A stretch of 64,000 nucleotides of DNA from Methanobacterium sp. UBA44 (GTDB lineage: Archaea; Methanobacteriota; Methanobacteria; Methanobacteriales; Methanobacteriaceae). This document shows, piece after piece, positions 8,921 to 19,089 of this stretch. The notes under the pieces were generated by a model. That model did no database searches. It was not told where the DNA came from and saw only the letters and a program-made list of their open reading frames with translations. Location: the NCBI GenBank assembly GCA_002494885.1, contig DACV01000002.1, forward strand, positions 546,518 through 610,517, in the 5' to 3' direction. The position numbers and the translations under genes were made by a program. Position 1 is the first letter of the stretch, and each line of letters begins with the position of its first letter.

Positions 8921-9889
8921 TTATTCGATTTCATCCAGAAACTCTTTAATTATTTTTTCTGCTTTTATTATCTCGCTTGAGCCTAAATGACCTAAAATAG
9001 AATCATATAAATATATCTTAGAACCCATGATTCCTTTAGAAAGTGGTATTACATCGATATCTGGTGGAAAATACTGATCCTGATTAACTCCAATAATTAA
9101 TGTTCGGGCTTTAATTTTTGATAAATCAGAAGAGAGATCATAAGAATTTGAAGCTTCATTTCGCCATATAATATCATTAGCGTCTGTTTCAGCTCCTTCT
9201 TTTTTCATTAAATCTAATGATTCAATAATAGATTCATCAGACTCTTTTTTATAATATTCTGGAGAAAATCCAAATAAATAAAGAAACATTATAGCATTTT
9301 GAGTCCCTATTTTAGGATTGGTTTGATATCTACCATTTTTATATTCTGGATCGTTTTTAATATAAGTATTCATCAAATTATTTAATGCATAATTTTGCCC
9401 TCTGACATTAGAACTTGTGGTAATGGGTATAATAAAATCCACAGAATCAGGATAGGTTACTGCCCATTGAAGCGTCAAAAAGCCACCCATTGAAGTACCA
9501 ATTATTCCTTTAAGGTGATTTATGTTTAAAACTTCATTTAAAAGGCGGTATTGAACGTTCACCATATCTTCAATTGTATATTTGGGAAAATCAGGCCCTA
9601 ATCCAGAAGTTGATGGTGAAGATGATCCCGGTGACCCTAAAGCAGTGGGGCAAATAATAAAAAATTTATCAGTATCAATTAACTTTCCAGGACCTAATAT
9701 GTTTTTAATACGTTTAACTGAAGAGTAATCTCCAGAGGAACCGTGTAAATAGAGTATTCCATTAACAATCTTTCCTTCTTTGTTTCTAACTGGAGTTCCA
9801 AAGGTCGCATATTCCACTTTTAATTGGGGTAAGATGTCTCCAGATATAAATTCAAAGTTTTTAATTGTATGATACTTAGCTTTTAACAT
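8921..9889 (-). CDS. Alpha/beta hydrolase, homoserine acetyltransferase-like (MetX-like)
   Basis: 322 residues with the complete triad of the fold: nucleophile Ser133 in GTSMGG, Asp271 in GVNQDQYFPP and His301 in LGHLGS, plus the oxyanion region YLHGSSGD. The N-terminal pattern (LKVEYATFGTP) and triad spacing match the MetX-like family, but many members are esterases, and the window has no methionine genes next to it. I therefore keep the call at family level. It follows the HIT-family gene by 16 bp on the same strand, suggesting one transcript. Confidence 0.8.
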   Translation of the reverse strand: MLKAKYHTIKNFEFISGDILPQLKVEYATFGTPVRNKEGKIVNGILYLHGSSGDYSSVKRIKNILGPGKLIDTDKFFIICPTALGSPGSSSPSTSGLGPDFPKYTIEDMVNVQYRLLNEVLNINHLKGIIGTSMGGFLTLQWAVTYPDSVDFIIPITTSSNVRGQNYALNNLMNTYIKNDPEYKNGRYQTNPKIGTQNAIMFLYLFGFSPEYYKKESDESIIESLDLMKKEGAETDANDIIWRNEASNSYDLSSDLSKIKARTLIIGVNQDQYFPPDIDVIPLSKGIMGSKIYLYDSILGHLGSSEIIKAEKIIKEFLDEIE

Positions 9890-9905
9890 TTTTAATTTCT
9901 CCAGA

Positions 9906-10358
9906 TTACAGATTTTCCTTAATCTTTCCTATTATCATTTGCCTGGCATTTTCTGAAATTTCTAAAACAGGTCGAGGATGCATAGAACCAAAATACAGAT
10001 CTTCAAAGATAAGGCCGCCGAACTCAACCTTCTGTCTGTAACGCGGTATAAAATGCCAGTGAATATGGGGGTCTGGTTTTTCATTCATATAATCAGTATT
10101 CATTAGAGCTCCCCAGTTAAATAATGTTGGATTAAAAGCTTTTTTTAATGATGATTCTATTTGTTTAACAGTTTTACCAAAATCAATCCATTCTTCTTCT
10201 TTTAAACCTGATAAAGATCCGCAATGCCTTTTTAAGGCAATTACACATGTTCCTATATTGCTTTGGTTTGGAGCAAGAAAAATAAGCCAGTATTGGGTTT
10301 CATAGAACAAATCACCAAAATTACGGTTCTTTAACTTGTCATCATAACTTCTTTCCAT
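9906..10358 (-). CDS. HIT-family nucleotide hydrolase
   Basis: 150 residues. The histidine-triad motif reads HIHWHFIPRY, with a downstream Arg typical of the family. HIT proteins hydrolyse or transfer nucleoside phosphates such as Ap4A or AMP-lysine; the exact substrate is unknown. It is longer than minimal HIT proteins (about 110), with a C-terminal extension of some 35 residues after the triad. It heads a likely two-gene transcript with the alpha/beta hydrolase. Confidence 0.85.
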   Translation of the reverse strand: MERSYDDKLKNRNFGDLFYETQYWLIFLAPNQSNIGTCVIALKRHCGSLSGLKEEEWIDFGKTVKQIESSLKKAFNPTLFNWGALMNTDYMNEKPDPHIHWHFIPRYRQKVEFGGLIFEDLYFGSMHPRPVLEISENARQMIIGKIKENL

Positions 10359-11068
10359 GTTATCATTTTCCTAATTATCCTCTTTTTATCAGTCTCATTA
10401 TTTCTGCATTCTAAACCCATAATTTGTTTTTTCTATTTTATATCTGTTTTTTCCATTAGATCATGTTTATTCCTTTTACAGATTCTAATTTTATGGCTTT
10501 ATGTTTAACAAGAGGATAAATTCTAACTTCCAACTCATATCATCTCATTTATTGAATTAAGATTTGTAGTCCCTGATCATAAGATGGGTATAATAAAAAT
10601 GAAACTGCTATTAAATGTGATATCCCTTAAATCAGATTTATCTTTTTTACTTTATATTTTATTTAATCATCTAAGCTCATTCTGTGCTGTTAATCGATGT
10701 TTTAAGCTCGATCCTTAAAATATTTCCATACAAAATAAATTTTTAGGATATGCATTAACTAAAGCATTCAAATGGTATTCGACACTTTCTCAGGAATTGA
10801 GGATCTTCACCATAAATTAAATCCAGTGCTTTTACATCATACACTTTTCTGGCCATTATAGCAGTAAAAGAACGTACCAGCAACACAATCAAATATATCC
10901 TCATTATTCAACTTCTTAAGGTCTAAATTGAACCTTCGGTCTATTCTTCAAAGTTACGTGCAGTAAAAATTGGCCATATTATTTTATATCCATTACTGTC
11001 TAATTTAAATTTAAGTTATTGAATTATATTAAAAATGACATGGTAAGTGGAAAAAGCTTTAAACTCAT
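10359..11068. other. 710-bp gap with a possible decayed gene in its right half
   Basis: The left half (10359-10740) is AT-rich with no reading frame, promoter or repeat that I can support, apart from the promoter area of the HIT gene. The right half has clearly more coding-like codon texture on the minus strand (listed separately). No tRNA or palindromic element found. Confidence 0.4.
10768..10976 (-). pseudogene. Decayed coding remnant, unidentified
   Basis: The minus strand reads in pieces: WPIFTARNFEE then stops, then KKLNNEDIFDCVAGTFFYC, then after a frame change KVYDVKALDLIYGEDPQF followed by LRKCRIPFECFS and a stop. The pieces are colinear and protein-like but are broken by several stops and at least one frameshift, so no product is expected. 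I do not recognise the family. Confidence 0.3.
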
Positions 11069-11716
11069 TTATCCAGTAAATATTTCTGTAACTTTTTTAA
11101 CAGATTTAGATTTAACAAGTATTGAAATTTTGATATTTTCATTTAAAACTATATCATCCTGGGGAATGATAATTTCACCATTGTAAATAGCGCCTATTAT
11201 ATAATCATCAGTTGGACTTACTTCTCCAATTGTTTTTCCTATAATTTTCCTGCTTTTAACTGTCACATCTATTAATTCAGCATCTCCTTTACCACATATC
11301 ACAAGATCTGCCACTTTAGGTCGTGTAATCAGTTTCTCAAGATAACTGGCAGCAGTAAGTTCTGGACTTATTACATGATCAATTCCAACATTTTTAAATA
11401 CTTCTTCATGGTCTGGATTGGTAACCCTTGCAATAACTTTAGGAGATATATATTCCCTAACAAGTATACTTGCCAAAAGATTTGCCTCATCATTTCCTGT
11501 TGCCGCTACAAAGACATCTGCATCCTTAACATTTGCTTCATCTAAAGTTCTTGTATCTGTTGCATTACCACAAATAACTAAAGCATCCATCTCATCAGCA
11601 GCATTAGCGCATATATTCTGGTTATTATCAATTAAAGTAACATCATTTCCATTATTTATCAACTTCAAAGCAAGATTTCGGCCTACTCTTCCATTTCCCA
11701 TTATTACTACATACAT
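11069..11716 (-). CDS. trkA: TrkA-like potassium transport regulator (RCK_N + RCK_C)
   Basis: 215 residues: a Rossmann RCK_N domain with [10 protein letters not shown] at the start and an acidic residue after strand 2 (LIDNN) for NAD(H) binding, then a linker and an RCK_C domain (about 140-215). The protein should sit on the cytosolic face of a Trk/Ktr-type channel and gate K+ uptake with nucleotide. No channel gene is adjacent, so its partner is elsewhere. It is transcribed divergently from the small gene at 12017. Confidence 0.85.
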   Translation of the reverse strand: MYVVIMGNGRVGRNLALKLINNGNDVTLIDNNQNICANAADEMDALVICGNATDTRTLDEANVKDADVFVAATGNDEANLLASILVREYISPKVIARVTNPDHEEVFKNVGIDHVISPELTAASYLEKLITRPKVADLVICGKGDAELIDVTVKSRKIIGKTIGEVSPTDDYIIGAIYNGEIIIPQDDIVLNENIKISILVKSKSVKKVTEIFTG

Positions 11717-11941
11717 ACAATAAACCTCAATAAATTAGATTTTATTAGATGTGGTGAATGAGTATAAATACTTTTTTGATATAAGCAATTATTAAAATAA
11801 AATTTAGCAGAGTTTATATGAAAATAGAAAATACTTATATCTTTATAATTTTATTTAGTAAATCGTATAAATTGCATTTAATTATTTACTATTAAATCAG
11901 GTAAATAATAAACTATAAATCTCACAGGGGAATTAAAATAA

Positions 11942-11951
11942 GTTTATATAA
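11942..11951 (+). promoter_or_regulatory. TATA box for the small gene at 12017
   Basis: GTTTATATAA in the 300-bp gap between trkA and the 103-residue gene, about 70 bp before its ATG. The expected start of transcription is near 11975. The rest of the gap is AT-rich and must also hold the trkA promoter on the other strand. Confidence 0.4.
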
Positions 11952-12016
11952 TAGTTATAAAATTAATTAAATAAGAAAAGTTTACTAAGAAACATAAATT
12001 TAATTTGGTGATTATT

Positions 12017-12328
12017 ATGAAAGATAATGAACTTAAATCAATCGTAGTTAGAGCATTCAACAACCTCAAAAGTGTGGAGATAGCAAAAAATCCTGATGCA
12101 TCAGAAGAAGTAGGAATGGACGTAAGAGATATTTTACTTGGCTTTGACTCTAAGGAATTCCTTAGCACTGCTTTAGGTGTAATCAGCGGAAAAATGGATA
12201 CTGAAAATAATGAGGAAGCAGAAGTTCTTGCAGTTGTAATAACCAGAACTCCTATTATGACTTCAAATGGTCAATGGTTTATTGAAATGGATGCAGATGA
12301 CTTTGCAAGTTATTTTGCAGATATTTAA
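12017..12328 (+). CDS. Small acidic hypothetical protein (103 aa)
   Basis: Start chosen at the ATG at 12017 because GGTGAT (12007-12012) stands at ribosome-site distance; the upstream TTG and GTG codons belong to that site. The protein is acidic (many D and E), soluble, and looks like one alpha/beta domain with a strand-rich second half (EVLAVVITRTPIM, QWFIEMD). I recognise no family. It ends 30 bp before the convergent helicase gene and appears to be a single-gene transcript. Confidence 0.65.
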   Translation: MKDNELKSIVVRAFNNLKSVEIAKNPDASEEVGMDVRDILLGFDSKEFLSTALGVISGKMDTENNEEAEVLAVVITRTPIMTSNGQWFIEMDADDFASYFADI

Positions 12329-12357
12329 AACCAAAATCCTCTTCAATTTTTTAATGT

Positions 12358-14940
12358 TTATTTTGCATCAATCTGATTGATTATGGCTTGATGCATCCTT
12401 CTTATAAATTCGATGCGTTCTTCGTACTTTAAAACATCCAGATAACACTGAGAAACAAGATTAAATGCAAAGGGCGATGGAATTTTAGTATCGATCTTTT
12501 TAATTTCAAGCTGACCGCTTTCAATCATATTTAAAACTCTTTTTGCATTTTTAACATCCATAAAATCCTCAATTACCTCTCTTCTTGCTTCTTTAAGTAT
12601 TGAGAAATTGTCATCAAGCTCTTTAATAAATTTAAGGAGAATCTTACCCTTTACCTGCTGACGAGAAACGCTTTTTTCCTTTCCTTTGTACCTTCGTAAT
12701 ATCATTAAGGATCTTCCTGCGCAGTGCCTGAATCTTCCAGCAAGTGTTTCAGTCTTATCAATAGCTTTAATTAAAATATCCTCAATATTCTCACTGTTAA
12801 GTTCTTTGAATGCATCTAAACCCCCAATTTTACCTTCTGAACTTAAATAAAACCCATTATCCGATATTGAAATCATTACATCTCTTTTATATTTTTTGGC
12901 AATAACATAGGCAACAGCCCTGGAAAGAGCATCATTAACCCTTCTTCCAAAGCATGTATGGAATACAACAAATTTTCTATCTCCAAATCCTTTGTAATGT
13001 TCAATTAAAAGGGTTTTATTGCTTGGAATCTTTGCAAAGAGGTACTGTTCCCTGAAATATTCATAAATTGAATTAACAGCATTATAATCAGCATATAAAT
13101 ATTCACTGATAAATTCCATTATCTCCCCCCTAGTACGCCCATATTCAAATTTACCCTCAATAATTGCTCTGAATCTTTGTATTTCCAGTGCAAGATCAAA
13201 TGATAGGGGTAGCTGCTCAGAAAACCACGATGGGATGCTTGGAGGTCCTGAGGATGGTGTTACATTAATGGTCATTCCCCTTGCATAGTTAAATCTATAA
13301 ATTTTTCCTCCAAGTACAAATGTATCTCCCTTTTGAAGTTTCTCCATGAAATCTTCTTCTACATGGCCCACAACCTGTCCAGCGCATTTAACTCTTGCTG
13401 AAGATCTATCAGGAATTGTACCTATGTTAGTAGAATAAAGCATTCTGGCAAGTTTTCCCCGTTTTCCAAACATATTGGTATTATAATCTACCCATATCTT
13501 CGCATATACATATCTTTCTTCTAAATCTGTGTATTCTCCTGCCAGATAACTTAGAACACTAAAAAAATCATTTTCACTTAAATTTCTGTAACAGTAACTT
13601 CTTTTTATGGTCATGTAAGCTGTATCGATGTCCTGTTTGCCCTCGATAGCCATTCCATATATCTGCTGTGAAAGAACATCCAGACAGTTATTAGGAATGT
13701 TTATTTCATCTATTTTGCCTTCAAGAGCATTTTTTAAGATTAAGGAACATTCTACAAGGTCATCTCTGTCAACCACGATAATCCTTCCCTTAGATTTCTC
13801 ATGGAGTTTATGTCCACTTCTTCCTATACGCTGAAGCGCCCTTGAAACAGATTTTGGGGAACTAATCAGGATAACTAAATCAATATATCCAATATCTATC
13901 CCTAATTCCAGAGATGTTGAAGATACAACTACTTTTAGTTCTCCTTCTTTAAGTTTATCCTCTGCCTCAAGTCTTAATTCCTTGGAAAGAGAAGAATGAT
14001 GAGCCATAATGTTATTATCATTATATTTATCTTTAAATCTTTTTTTAAGGTTAAAAACTACACTTTCAGTTCCACTTCTCGTATTTGTAAATATTAATGT
14101 CGTTTTATGGGATTGTACAAGATTATTTACCAGATCATATGTAGCATTATTCATTTCTTCAGGATCTGAATTTATTATATCATCTACTGGACATAACACC
14201 TTCATATCCAGCTGTTTTACATAATTAACATCCACTATTCTACAATCCCTTGAGATACCCTCTTCATAACCAACTAAATATTGGGCAACTTTTTCCAGAG
14301 GATGAACTGTTGCACTTAAACCTATCCTTGTAAATCGTCCAGCAAGGTTCTGTAATCTTTCTAGAGTTAAATTAAGATGTACTCCCCTCTTATTATCTGC
14401 AAGAGAGTGAATTTCATCCACTATAACATATTTAACATCCTTTATTTTCTCCCTGAACTTGGGGGCACAAAGAAGAATAGATAATGTTTCAGGGGTGGTT
14501 ATTAAAATATGCGGAGGAGTTTTAAGCATTTTTGTTCTCATATACTGAGTAGTATCTCCAGTTCGAACCGCTTTTCTAATTCCAAGCTTTTTGCCTGCAA
14601 TTTTTTCTATTTCAGACAGGGGTTCTTCTAAATTTTTTTCAATATCATTATCCAGAGCTTTTAAAGGAGAGATATAGATGCAGTAAACTTTATCTTCTAT
14701 CATTTTCATGTCTGAAAGCATGGTTAACTGACTTATAATTGAAAGAAATGCAGTTAAAGTTTTACCAGAACCTGTAGGAGACGAAACAAGTATATTATTT
14801 CCTTTATGAATGTCCATTATTGAATATCTCTGGGATTCAGTGAATGTATCAAATTTGTCTTTAAACAATTTTTTGACCCATGGATGTAATAATTTGTATA
14901 ATTCTTTATCTGTATAAGCTTTAGTCTGTTTTTCTATCAT
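12358..14940 (-). CDS. lhr: Lhr-family DNA helicase (Lhr-core)
   Basis: 860 residues, the size of the Lhr core. Superfamily 2 motifs are clear: motif [10 protein letters not shown] (about 53-61), motif II DEIH, motif III SAT, a motif IV/V region ending [12 protein letters not shown], and motif [10 protein letters not shown]. The winged-helix and Lhr-specific C-terminal domains follow. Lhr proteins translocate 3'-5' on single-stranded DNA and unwind RNA:DNA hybrids and forked DNA in repair. It lies 29 bp after a phosphoesterase gene on the same strand, the partner with which Lhr-core genes are also paired in bacteria. Confidence 0.92.
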   Translation of the reverse strand: MIEKQTKAYTDKELYKLLHPWVKKLFKDKFDTFTESQRYSIMDIHKGNNILVSSPTGSGKTLTAFLSIISQLTMLSDMKMIEDKVYCIYISPLKALDNDIEKNLEEPLSEIEKIAGKKLGIRKAVRTGDTTQYMRTKMLKTPPHILITTPETLSILLCAPKFREKIKDVKYVIVDEIHSLADNKRGVHLNLTLERLQNLAGRFTRIGLSATVHPLEKVAQYLVGYEEGISRDCRIVDVNYVKQLDMKVLCPVDDIINSDPEEMNNATYDLVNNLVQSHKTTLIFTNTRSGTESVVFNLKKRFKDKYNDNNIMAHHSSLSKELRLEAEDKLKEGELKVVVSSTSLELGIDIGYIDLVILISSPKSVSRALQRIGRSGHKLHEKSKGRIIVVDRDDLVECSLILKNALEGKIDEINIPNNCLDVLSQQIYGMAIEGKQDIDTAYMTIKRSYCYRNLSENDFFSVLSYLAGEYTDLEERYVYAKIWVDYNTNMFGKRGKLARMLYSTNIGTIPDRSSARVKCAGQVVGHVEEDFMEKLQKGDTFVLGGKIYRFNYARGMTINVTPSSGPPSIPSWFSEQLPLSFDLALEIQRFRAIIEGKFEYGRTRGEIMEFISEYLYADYNAVNSIYEYFREQYLFAKIPSNKTLLIEHYKGFGDRKFVVFHTCFGRRVNDALSRAVAYVIAKKYKRDVMISISDNGFYLSSEGKIGGLDAFKELNSENIEDILIKAIDKTETLAGRFRHCAGRSLMILRRYKGKEKSVSRQQVKGKILLKFIKELDDNFSILKEARREVIEDFMDVKNAKRVLNMIESGQLEIKKIDTKIPSPFAFNLVSQCYLDVLKYEERIEFIRRMHQAIINQIDAK

Positions 14941-14969
14941 ATTATCCTGATTTTATTTTTATATTTAAT

Positions 14970-15698
14970 TTAGATGCTCTTTCTTGTCTTTATTATGTCC
15001 TTTAACCTTCCAAAGTAAAGTATTTCAAAATTTTCTATTCCATATACTTCAAATTCATCGATAGATAACTCTTTTAAAAATGGAGATATTGATTTTTCAT
15101 GTAGCACATCTGATCCTTCACTTACGAAGTTAAATGAAGGCATAACTATGATATTTTTTGAATGCCACTTTCCCTTAAGAAAACACTTGATTTTTTCCAA
15201 TCTTTCTCCACTTTTAAGCCCTAAGCTGGGATGTTCATGCCCAATAATAATAGTATCTTCTTTAATTGTAGTTTCTGGTATTTTATCACCGTGTGTTATG
15301 AAATTATTTTCTACTGAGAAATAATCATATACTTCTAAATCGTTTTTTTCAGCTATAAAGCAGGTAAAGTTATCATGATTCCCTTTAATCAATATTATTT
15401 CCTCAAATTCATCTTTAAGGAATTTAATAAAATCTTCAAGTTCCTTCCATTCCTGTTTAGTAATTTTTCCAAATTCATGCTTTAAATCGCCGTTAACTAT
15501 GATTTTAGATGCATCAGTTCTTGATAAAATCTCTTTAAGCCTTTGTATGATCTTTTTATACTGAAATCGTGGGATCATTATTCCCTCTGAATTTAAGGCC
15601 TGTTCATAGCCCAGATGTAAATCGGCTATAATAAGATAATCGCCTATCTGGAGTGCAGAATCAATAATCTTTGCCCTATATATTGTTTCATTGTTCAA
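14970..15698 (-). CDS. Lhr-associated metallophosphoesterase (ICC-like, COG1407)
   Basis: 242 residues with metal-site blocks ADLHLGYE (Asp26, His28), [16 protein letters not shown] and GHEHPSLG. The pattern matches the ICC-like phosphoesterases called DNA-ligase-associated MPE or PdeM in bacteria, where they are encoded with Lhr-core, an ATP-dependent ligase and an exonuclease. Here only the helicase follows, 29 bp downstream. A nuclease or phosphodiesterase role in cleaning DNA ends is the likely function (inference from the conserved pairing). Confidence 0.85.
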   Translation of the reverse strand: MNNETIYRAKIIDSALQIGDYLIIADLHLGYEQALNSEGIMIPRFQYKKIIQRLKEILSRTDASKIIVNGDLKHEFGKITKQEWKELEDFIKFLKDEFEEIILIKGNHDNFTCFIAEKNDLEVYDYFSVENNFITHGDKIPETTIKEDTIIIGHEHPSLGLKSGERLEKIKCFLKGKWHSKNIIVMPSFNFVSEGSDVLHEKSISPFLKELSIDEFEVYGIENFEILYFGRLKDIIKTRKSI

Positions 15699-15962
15699 AT
15701 AAAACTCACCGCATCTTCTATAATTGTGAAATAATAATAAAAAGAGATTTTATTTTTAGATATTATACTTTCTTTTGGTAACAATAAGATATACTTTCAT
15801 ATTTATATTATTTTCTGTTTAAAAAACAAATCTAAATGATACTTCTTTATATTTGAAATAGAAAAACATTAATTGCTTATCAAGATATAATAGTAATACA
15901 GACAATTGAATAAAACAAAGAGTTTTAATAATTATTTTAATGAATTTGAATGAGCTGATAGT

Positions 15963-16541
15963 GTGAATGATGAAAATAAATCATTAGAAAATAGTATTAT
16001 GGATTTAAATAATGATGATGTTGAAATTAGAAAGAAAGCTGCAGAAGAAATTGGTAAATCAGGAGATTTTAATGGTATTGAACCTTTAATTGAAGCATTT
16101 AATGATGAAAATCCTGAAGTACGGTTTCAGGCGGCTAAATCCCTTGGATTAATAGGAAAACCTGCTGTAACGCCTTTAATTAACGCCCTGAAAAGTGATA
16201 AAAATGGAAATATTAAAAAATACGCTACACTTGCTCTTAAAGATATAGGAGATACCAGTGTTGTGAATAATCTTATTGAAGTCTTGGATGATGAAAATTT
16301 TGCAGTGAGAAAATTTGCTGCAAAATCACTTGGTGAAATGGGAGATAAAAAGGCATTAAACCCTTTAATTGAAACTCTAACAGATGAGGATTGGGGAGTA
16401 CGAATGGCTGCACTTAAAGCACTTGGAGATCTGGGTGATGAAAGGGCAGTAGATCCTATTAAAAAAGCAAGAAGGGCTGCTAGAGGAGATAAAGATTTCA
16501 AAAAAGTCGCAAACAAAGCCTTAAAGAAAATAAACAAATAA
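15963..16541 (+). CDS. HEAT-repeat (PBS-lyase-like) protein
   Basis: 192 residues from a GTG start. It is built almost wholly of about five 31-residue HEAT repeats with the consensus V-R-xx-A-A-xx-L-G-xx-G-D/K-xx-A-xx-P-L-I, for example [26 protein letters not shown] and [13 protein letters not shown]. Such proteins are rigid scaffolds for protein-protein contact; some relatives attach bilins, which is not expected in a methanogen. It stands alone, convergent with the coiled-coil gene. Confidence 0.85.
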   Translation: MNDENKSLENSIMDLNNDDVEIRKKAAEEIGKSGDFNGIEPLIEAFNDENPEVRFQAAKSLGLIGKPAVTPLINALKSDKNGNIKKYATLALKDIGDTSVVNNLIEVLDDENFAVRKFAAKSLGEMGDKKALNPLIETLTDEDWGVRMAALKALGDLGDERAVDPIKKARRAARGDKDFKKVANKALKKINK

Positions 16542-16559
16542 TTTAATTTTTAGTGATAT

Positions 16560-17219
16560 TTATTCTTCTTTTTTTATAATTTTTTTAAATAAATTACCCA
16601 TTATTCCTCTTTCTTCTAAGTCTTTAATGGCTTTATCTTTTTCATGAACCACATTCCAGAGCAATTCATGACTTTTTTTTAATTTATCATATTCATCCCT
16701 GGTTATTTCTATTTCATTTGTTTTAATACGGAGAGACTGTTTTTCTAAAGTACGTAAATCAGTTAATCTTTTTACTTCTCTTTTCAGTTCTTTATTTTTG
16801 TTTAAAAGATCATTATACTGATTGTTAACCTCCGTTATCTCAATATTTTTCAATTTAAGCTCTTTTAACACAATATCGTACTTTTCTTTAGTAGAATTTA
16901 ATTCTGATCCTATTTTTTTTAATTCATTTCTGGTTTCATCCATACTTTGAATATTCTTTTCTCTATCTTTTAATGAAAGCTTTAATTCTTTAATTATTCC
17001 TGCAGTATTCTTTGATTTCTCAATTTCATAATTAAAATCATCGATACTTAAAACAACGATGTCTTCAACGTTTTCGAATTTACTGCCTTCTATCTGACCC
17101 TTTTTTACAGGAATCATGTATCTTCTATTAACCTGTTCTTTACCATCTGCAGATTTTTTCTTTGACTTTCTTTCATATTTTTTAAGTTTGCATCGCAATA
17201 CAGGTATTTCATTAATCAT
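16560..17219 (-). CDS. Coiled-coil hypothetical protein
   Basis: 219 residues. A short N-terminal region (about 1-70) with a basic patch (KKYERKSKKKS) and predicted strands is followed by a heptad-rich coiled coil (about 70-205) and a basic tail (LFKKIIKKEE). No enzymatic motif is present. It could be a structural or nucleoid-linked protein; I do not recognise a named family. Confidence 0.65.
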   Translation of the reverse strand: MINEIPVLRCKLKKYERKSKKKSADGKEQVNRRYMIPVKKGQIEGSKFENVEDIVVLSIDDFNYEIEKSKNTAGIIKELKLSLKDREKNIQSMDETRNELKKIGSELNSTKEKYDIVLKELKLKNIEITEVNNQYNDLLNKNKELKREVKRLTDLRTLEKQSLRIKTNEIEITRDEYDKLKKSHELLWNVVHEKDKAIKDLEERGIMGNLFKKIIKKEE

Positions 17220-17354
17220 TATATGAATATAATAAAAACTTAGTATAAAAACATAACGTATTGGAGATTAATATGGATTTAAAAAGCCCTATAAATATTA
17301 TTATTTATTTTGTAAGTAATATTAAAAATCTAATCAAAATATGGAGTCACCTCA

Positions 17355-17402
17355 ATGAATAATAAATTATTTAGATTAAGAATTACCAATAATGATATAT
17401 GA
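17355..17402 (+). CDS. 15-codon leader peptide overlapping msrB
   Basis: An ATG at 17355 with a GGAG ribosome site (17343-17346) opens 15 codons and stops at TGA 17400-17402, which overlaps the msrB ATG at 17399 in an ATGA junction. msrB itself has no visible ribosome site, so its translation may depend on ribosomes finishing this leader. A leader peptide is my inference; the overlap and ribosome site are visible. Confidence 0.35.
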   Translation: MNNKLFRLRITNNDI

Positions 17403-17857
17403 CAAATAATACATCTGAAAAAATACCTATCTACTCTGTGGAAAAGGGAAAAATTTTGATGATGAAAAAAATAGAGAAGACAGATGATGAATGGAAACAA
17501 ATTCTAACACCACAACAGTTTAATGTAGCAAGAAAAAAAGGTACTGAAATGGCATTTACAGGAAAATATCATGATTGTCATGAAGATGGAATTTATAAGT
17601 GTGTTTGCTGTGATATAGATTTATTTGATTCAAAAACTAAATTTGAATCTGGAACAGGCTGGCCAAGTTTTTGGGCGCCTGTTGCAAACGAAAATATTAA
17701 AACAGAGGTTGATAAAAGCCACATGATGATCAGAACAGAAGCATTGTGTGCATTGTGCGATGCCCATCTTGGACACATTTTTGATGATGGACCTCAACCT
17801 ACTGGCAAAAGATATTGTATGAATTCAGCATCATTAAAATTTGTTAAAAGACCTTAA
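17399..17857 (+). CDS. msrB: Peptide-methionine (R)-S-oxide reductase
   Basis: 152 residues. Two CxxC zinc knuckles (Cys68/Cys71 and Cys117/Cys120) frame the fold, the substrate region reads SGTGWPSFW (84-92), and the catalytic Cys140 sits in RYCMNS. The enzyme reduces methionine-R-sulfoxide in oxidised proteins. The N-terminal IPIYSVEKG segment before EKTDDEWK occurs in relatives, which supports the start at 17399 over the in-frame ATG pair at 17459. It fits with other redox-stress genes in this half of the window. Confidence 0.93.
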   Translation: MTNNTSEKIPIYSVEKGKILMMKKIEKTDDEWKQILTPQQFNVARKKGTEMAFTGKYHDCHEDGIYKCVCCDIDLFDSKTKFESGTGWPSFWAPVANENIKTEVDKSHMMIRTEALCALCDAHLGHIFDDGPQPTGKRYCMNSASLKFVKRP

Positions 17858-17946
17858 ATGCAACTTAAAGTTTCTACTGTAGAAAAGTTATAGGGATTAT
17901 AAAACTCATATTTATTCATCTGTAGAAATTTATTCCGTCATTAAAT

Positions 17947-18375
17947 CTAAGGTAATCTGATTTGATTAAACCAGTAATCCTCAAGATTTTTTAAAGTTTC
18001 TATAAAACGACCTACATTGGCTGGTTTAACCACATATGAATTTGCATAGTGTGCATATGTTTCAGATATATCTTCTTCAGAACTTGAAGTGGTTAAAATA
18101 ACTACCGGAATCCTTTTTAAATCATTATTTTCCTTAATTTCAACAAGAACTTCACGACCATCCTTTTTTGGCAGATTAAGATCCAGTAGAATTAAATCTG
18201 GAAGATTATCTCCATTGGATTTGATTCCACTATATAAATATTCCATTGCAGCTACTCCATCTATAACCACATCAAGTCTAGTTTCTATATCAGTTTCTTT
18301 AAATGCTTCTTTAACTAAACGTATATCTGCAGGATTATCTTCAACAAGCAAGATATTGAATGATCTGGCTAACAT
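17947..18375 (-). CDS. Single-domain response regulator (Rcp1-like)
   Basis: 142 residues from the ATG at 18375, which has a GGTGG ribosome site; the upstream TTG at 18387 is less likely. It is a stand-alone receiver with the acidic pair Glu12-Asp13 in LLVEDNPAD, phosphoacceptor Asp65 in LILLDLNLP, the LTTS switch, and the conserved Lys in VVKPAN. The subfamily resembles Rcp1, partners of phytochrome-type PAS kinases. There is no output domain, so it must work as a phosphate relay or by protein contact. Confidence 0.88.
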   Translation of the reverse strand: MLARSFNILLVEDNPADIRLVKEAFKETDIETRLDVVIDGVAAMEYLYSGIKSNGDNLPDLILLDLNLPKKDGREVLVEIKENNDLKRIPVVILTTSSSEEDISETYAHYANSYVVKPANVGRFIETLKNLEDYWFNQIRLP

Positions 18376-18467
18376 AATAACCACCAATATAATACTATAT
18401 CTTATAGAATTAATATATTTCTACATAATTTAATAAAGTTATTATAAAATAGTATAGGGGTAAAAGT

Positions 18468-18746
18468 ATGAATTTAGAGAACTCAGAAACTGATATTGAT
18501 ATAGCACCAAAGTCAAAAGAATTAAGGAAATCCAATGAAATAGAATCAATGATTGATCAATACATCATAGAACTGGTAAAAAAAGGAGAGATAAATGATT
18601 TATTTAGATTTAATAAAGAAATGGCTAATATTATAATCTTTTTAGCGGAGAATGACAGGGATGGAACTCTTTTTACTCTGGTAACCGATTATTTAAAAAA
18701 GATAATAGATAAAGGGAAGATAATAAGACAGGAAAAAGGAATATAA
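18468..18746 (+). CDS. Small helical hypothetical protein (92 aa)
   Basis: Starts at an ATG after GGGG-rich DNA (AGGGGTAAAAGT) and is divergent from the response regulator, with which it may share control. It is mostly helical and charged (IDQYIIELVKKGEINDLFRF, VTDYLKKIIDKGKII) with no cysteines or catalytic motif. It might be a partner protein of the regulator, but the sequence gives no proof. Family not recognised. Confidence 0.6.
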   Translation: MNLENSETDIDIAPKSKELRKSNEIESMIDQYIIELVKKGEINDLFRFNKEMANIIIFLAENDRDGTLFTLVTDYLKKIIDKGKIIRQEKGI

Positions 18747-18823
18747 TTATTCTAAGTCTTATTAACATCTTATTTTTGGGTGTTTATTACTTATAAGTTA
18801 TAATGTTTAAAAATAGGTATTTA

Positions 18824-19047
18824 TTAGCTATTTGAATATTCTTTTGGTTTATATCCAACCACAATTTCATCTCCAATTTTTACAAAAATCCATTGGCGCC
18901 ATTTTTACGCATTTCATTTAGGATTCTTTTTTGTTCATCTATATTTGCTAAATCATAATCAATAAATTTAAATGGAATATTGTGGTCATTAAAATATTTT
19001 TTAGTCTTTTTACACCAGGGACATGAATAGAGTATACATGATAACAT
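18824..19047 (-). pseudogene. Glutaredoxin-like protein with a frameshift
   Basis: From the ATG at 19047 the frame reads a glutaredoxin start with the redox motif SCPWCKKTKKYF, then KFIDYDLANIDEQKRILNEM, and stops at TAA 18880-18882 after 55 codons. In the next frame the normal continuation appears at once (FVKIGDEIVVGYKPKEY) and ends at 18824. One T added to the T5 run (18884-18888 on the plus strand, as A5) would restore one protein of about 74 residues. This is either a decaying thiol-disulfide gene or a single homopolymer error. Confidence 0.7.
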
Positions 19048-19089
19048 TTTCCATAAGTTGGAATCTACAATTTATATAATTATTATCAA

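Noticed and set aside
14556..14570. GTTCGAACC resembling a tRNA T-loop
   Set aside because: It lies inside the Lhr helicase gene and no acceptor or anticodon arm surrounds it.
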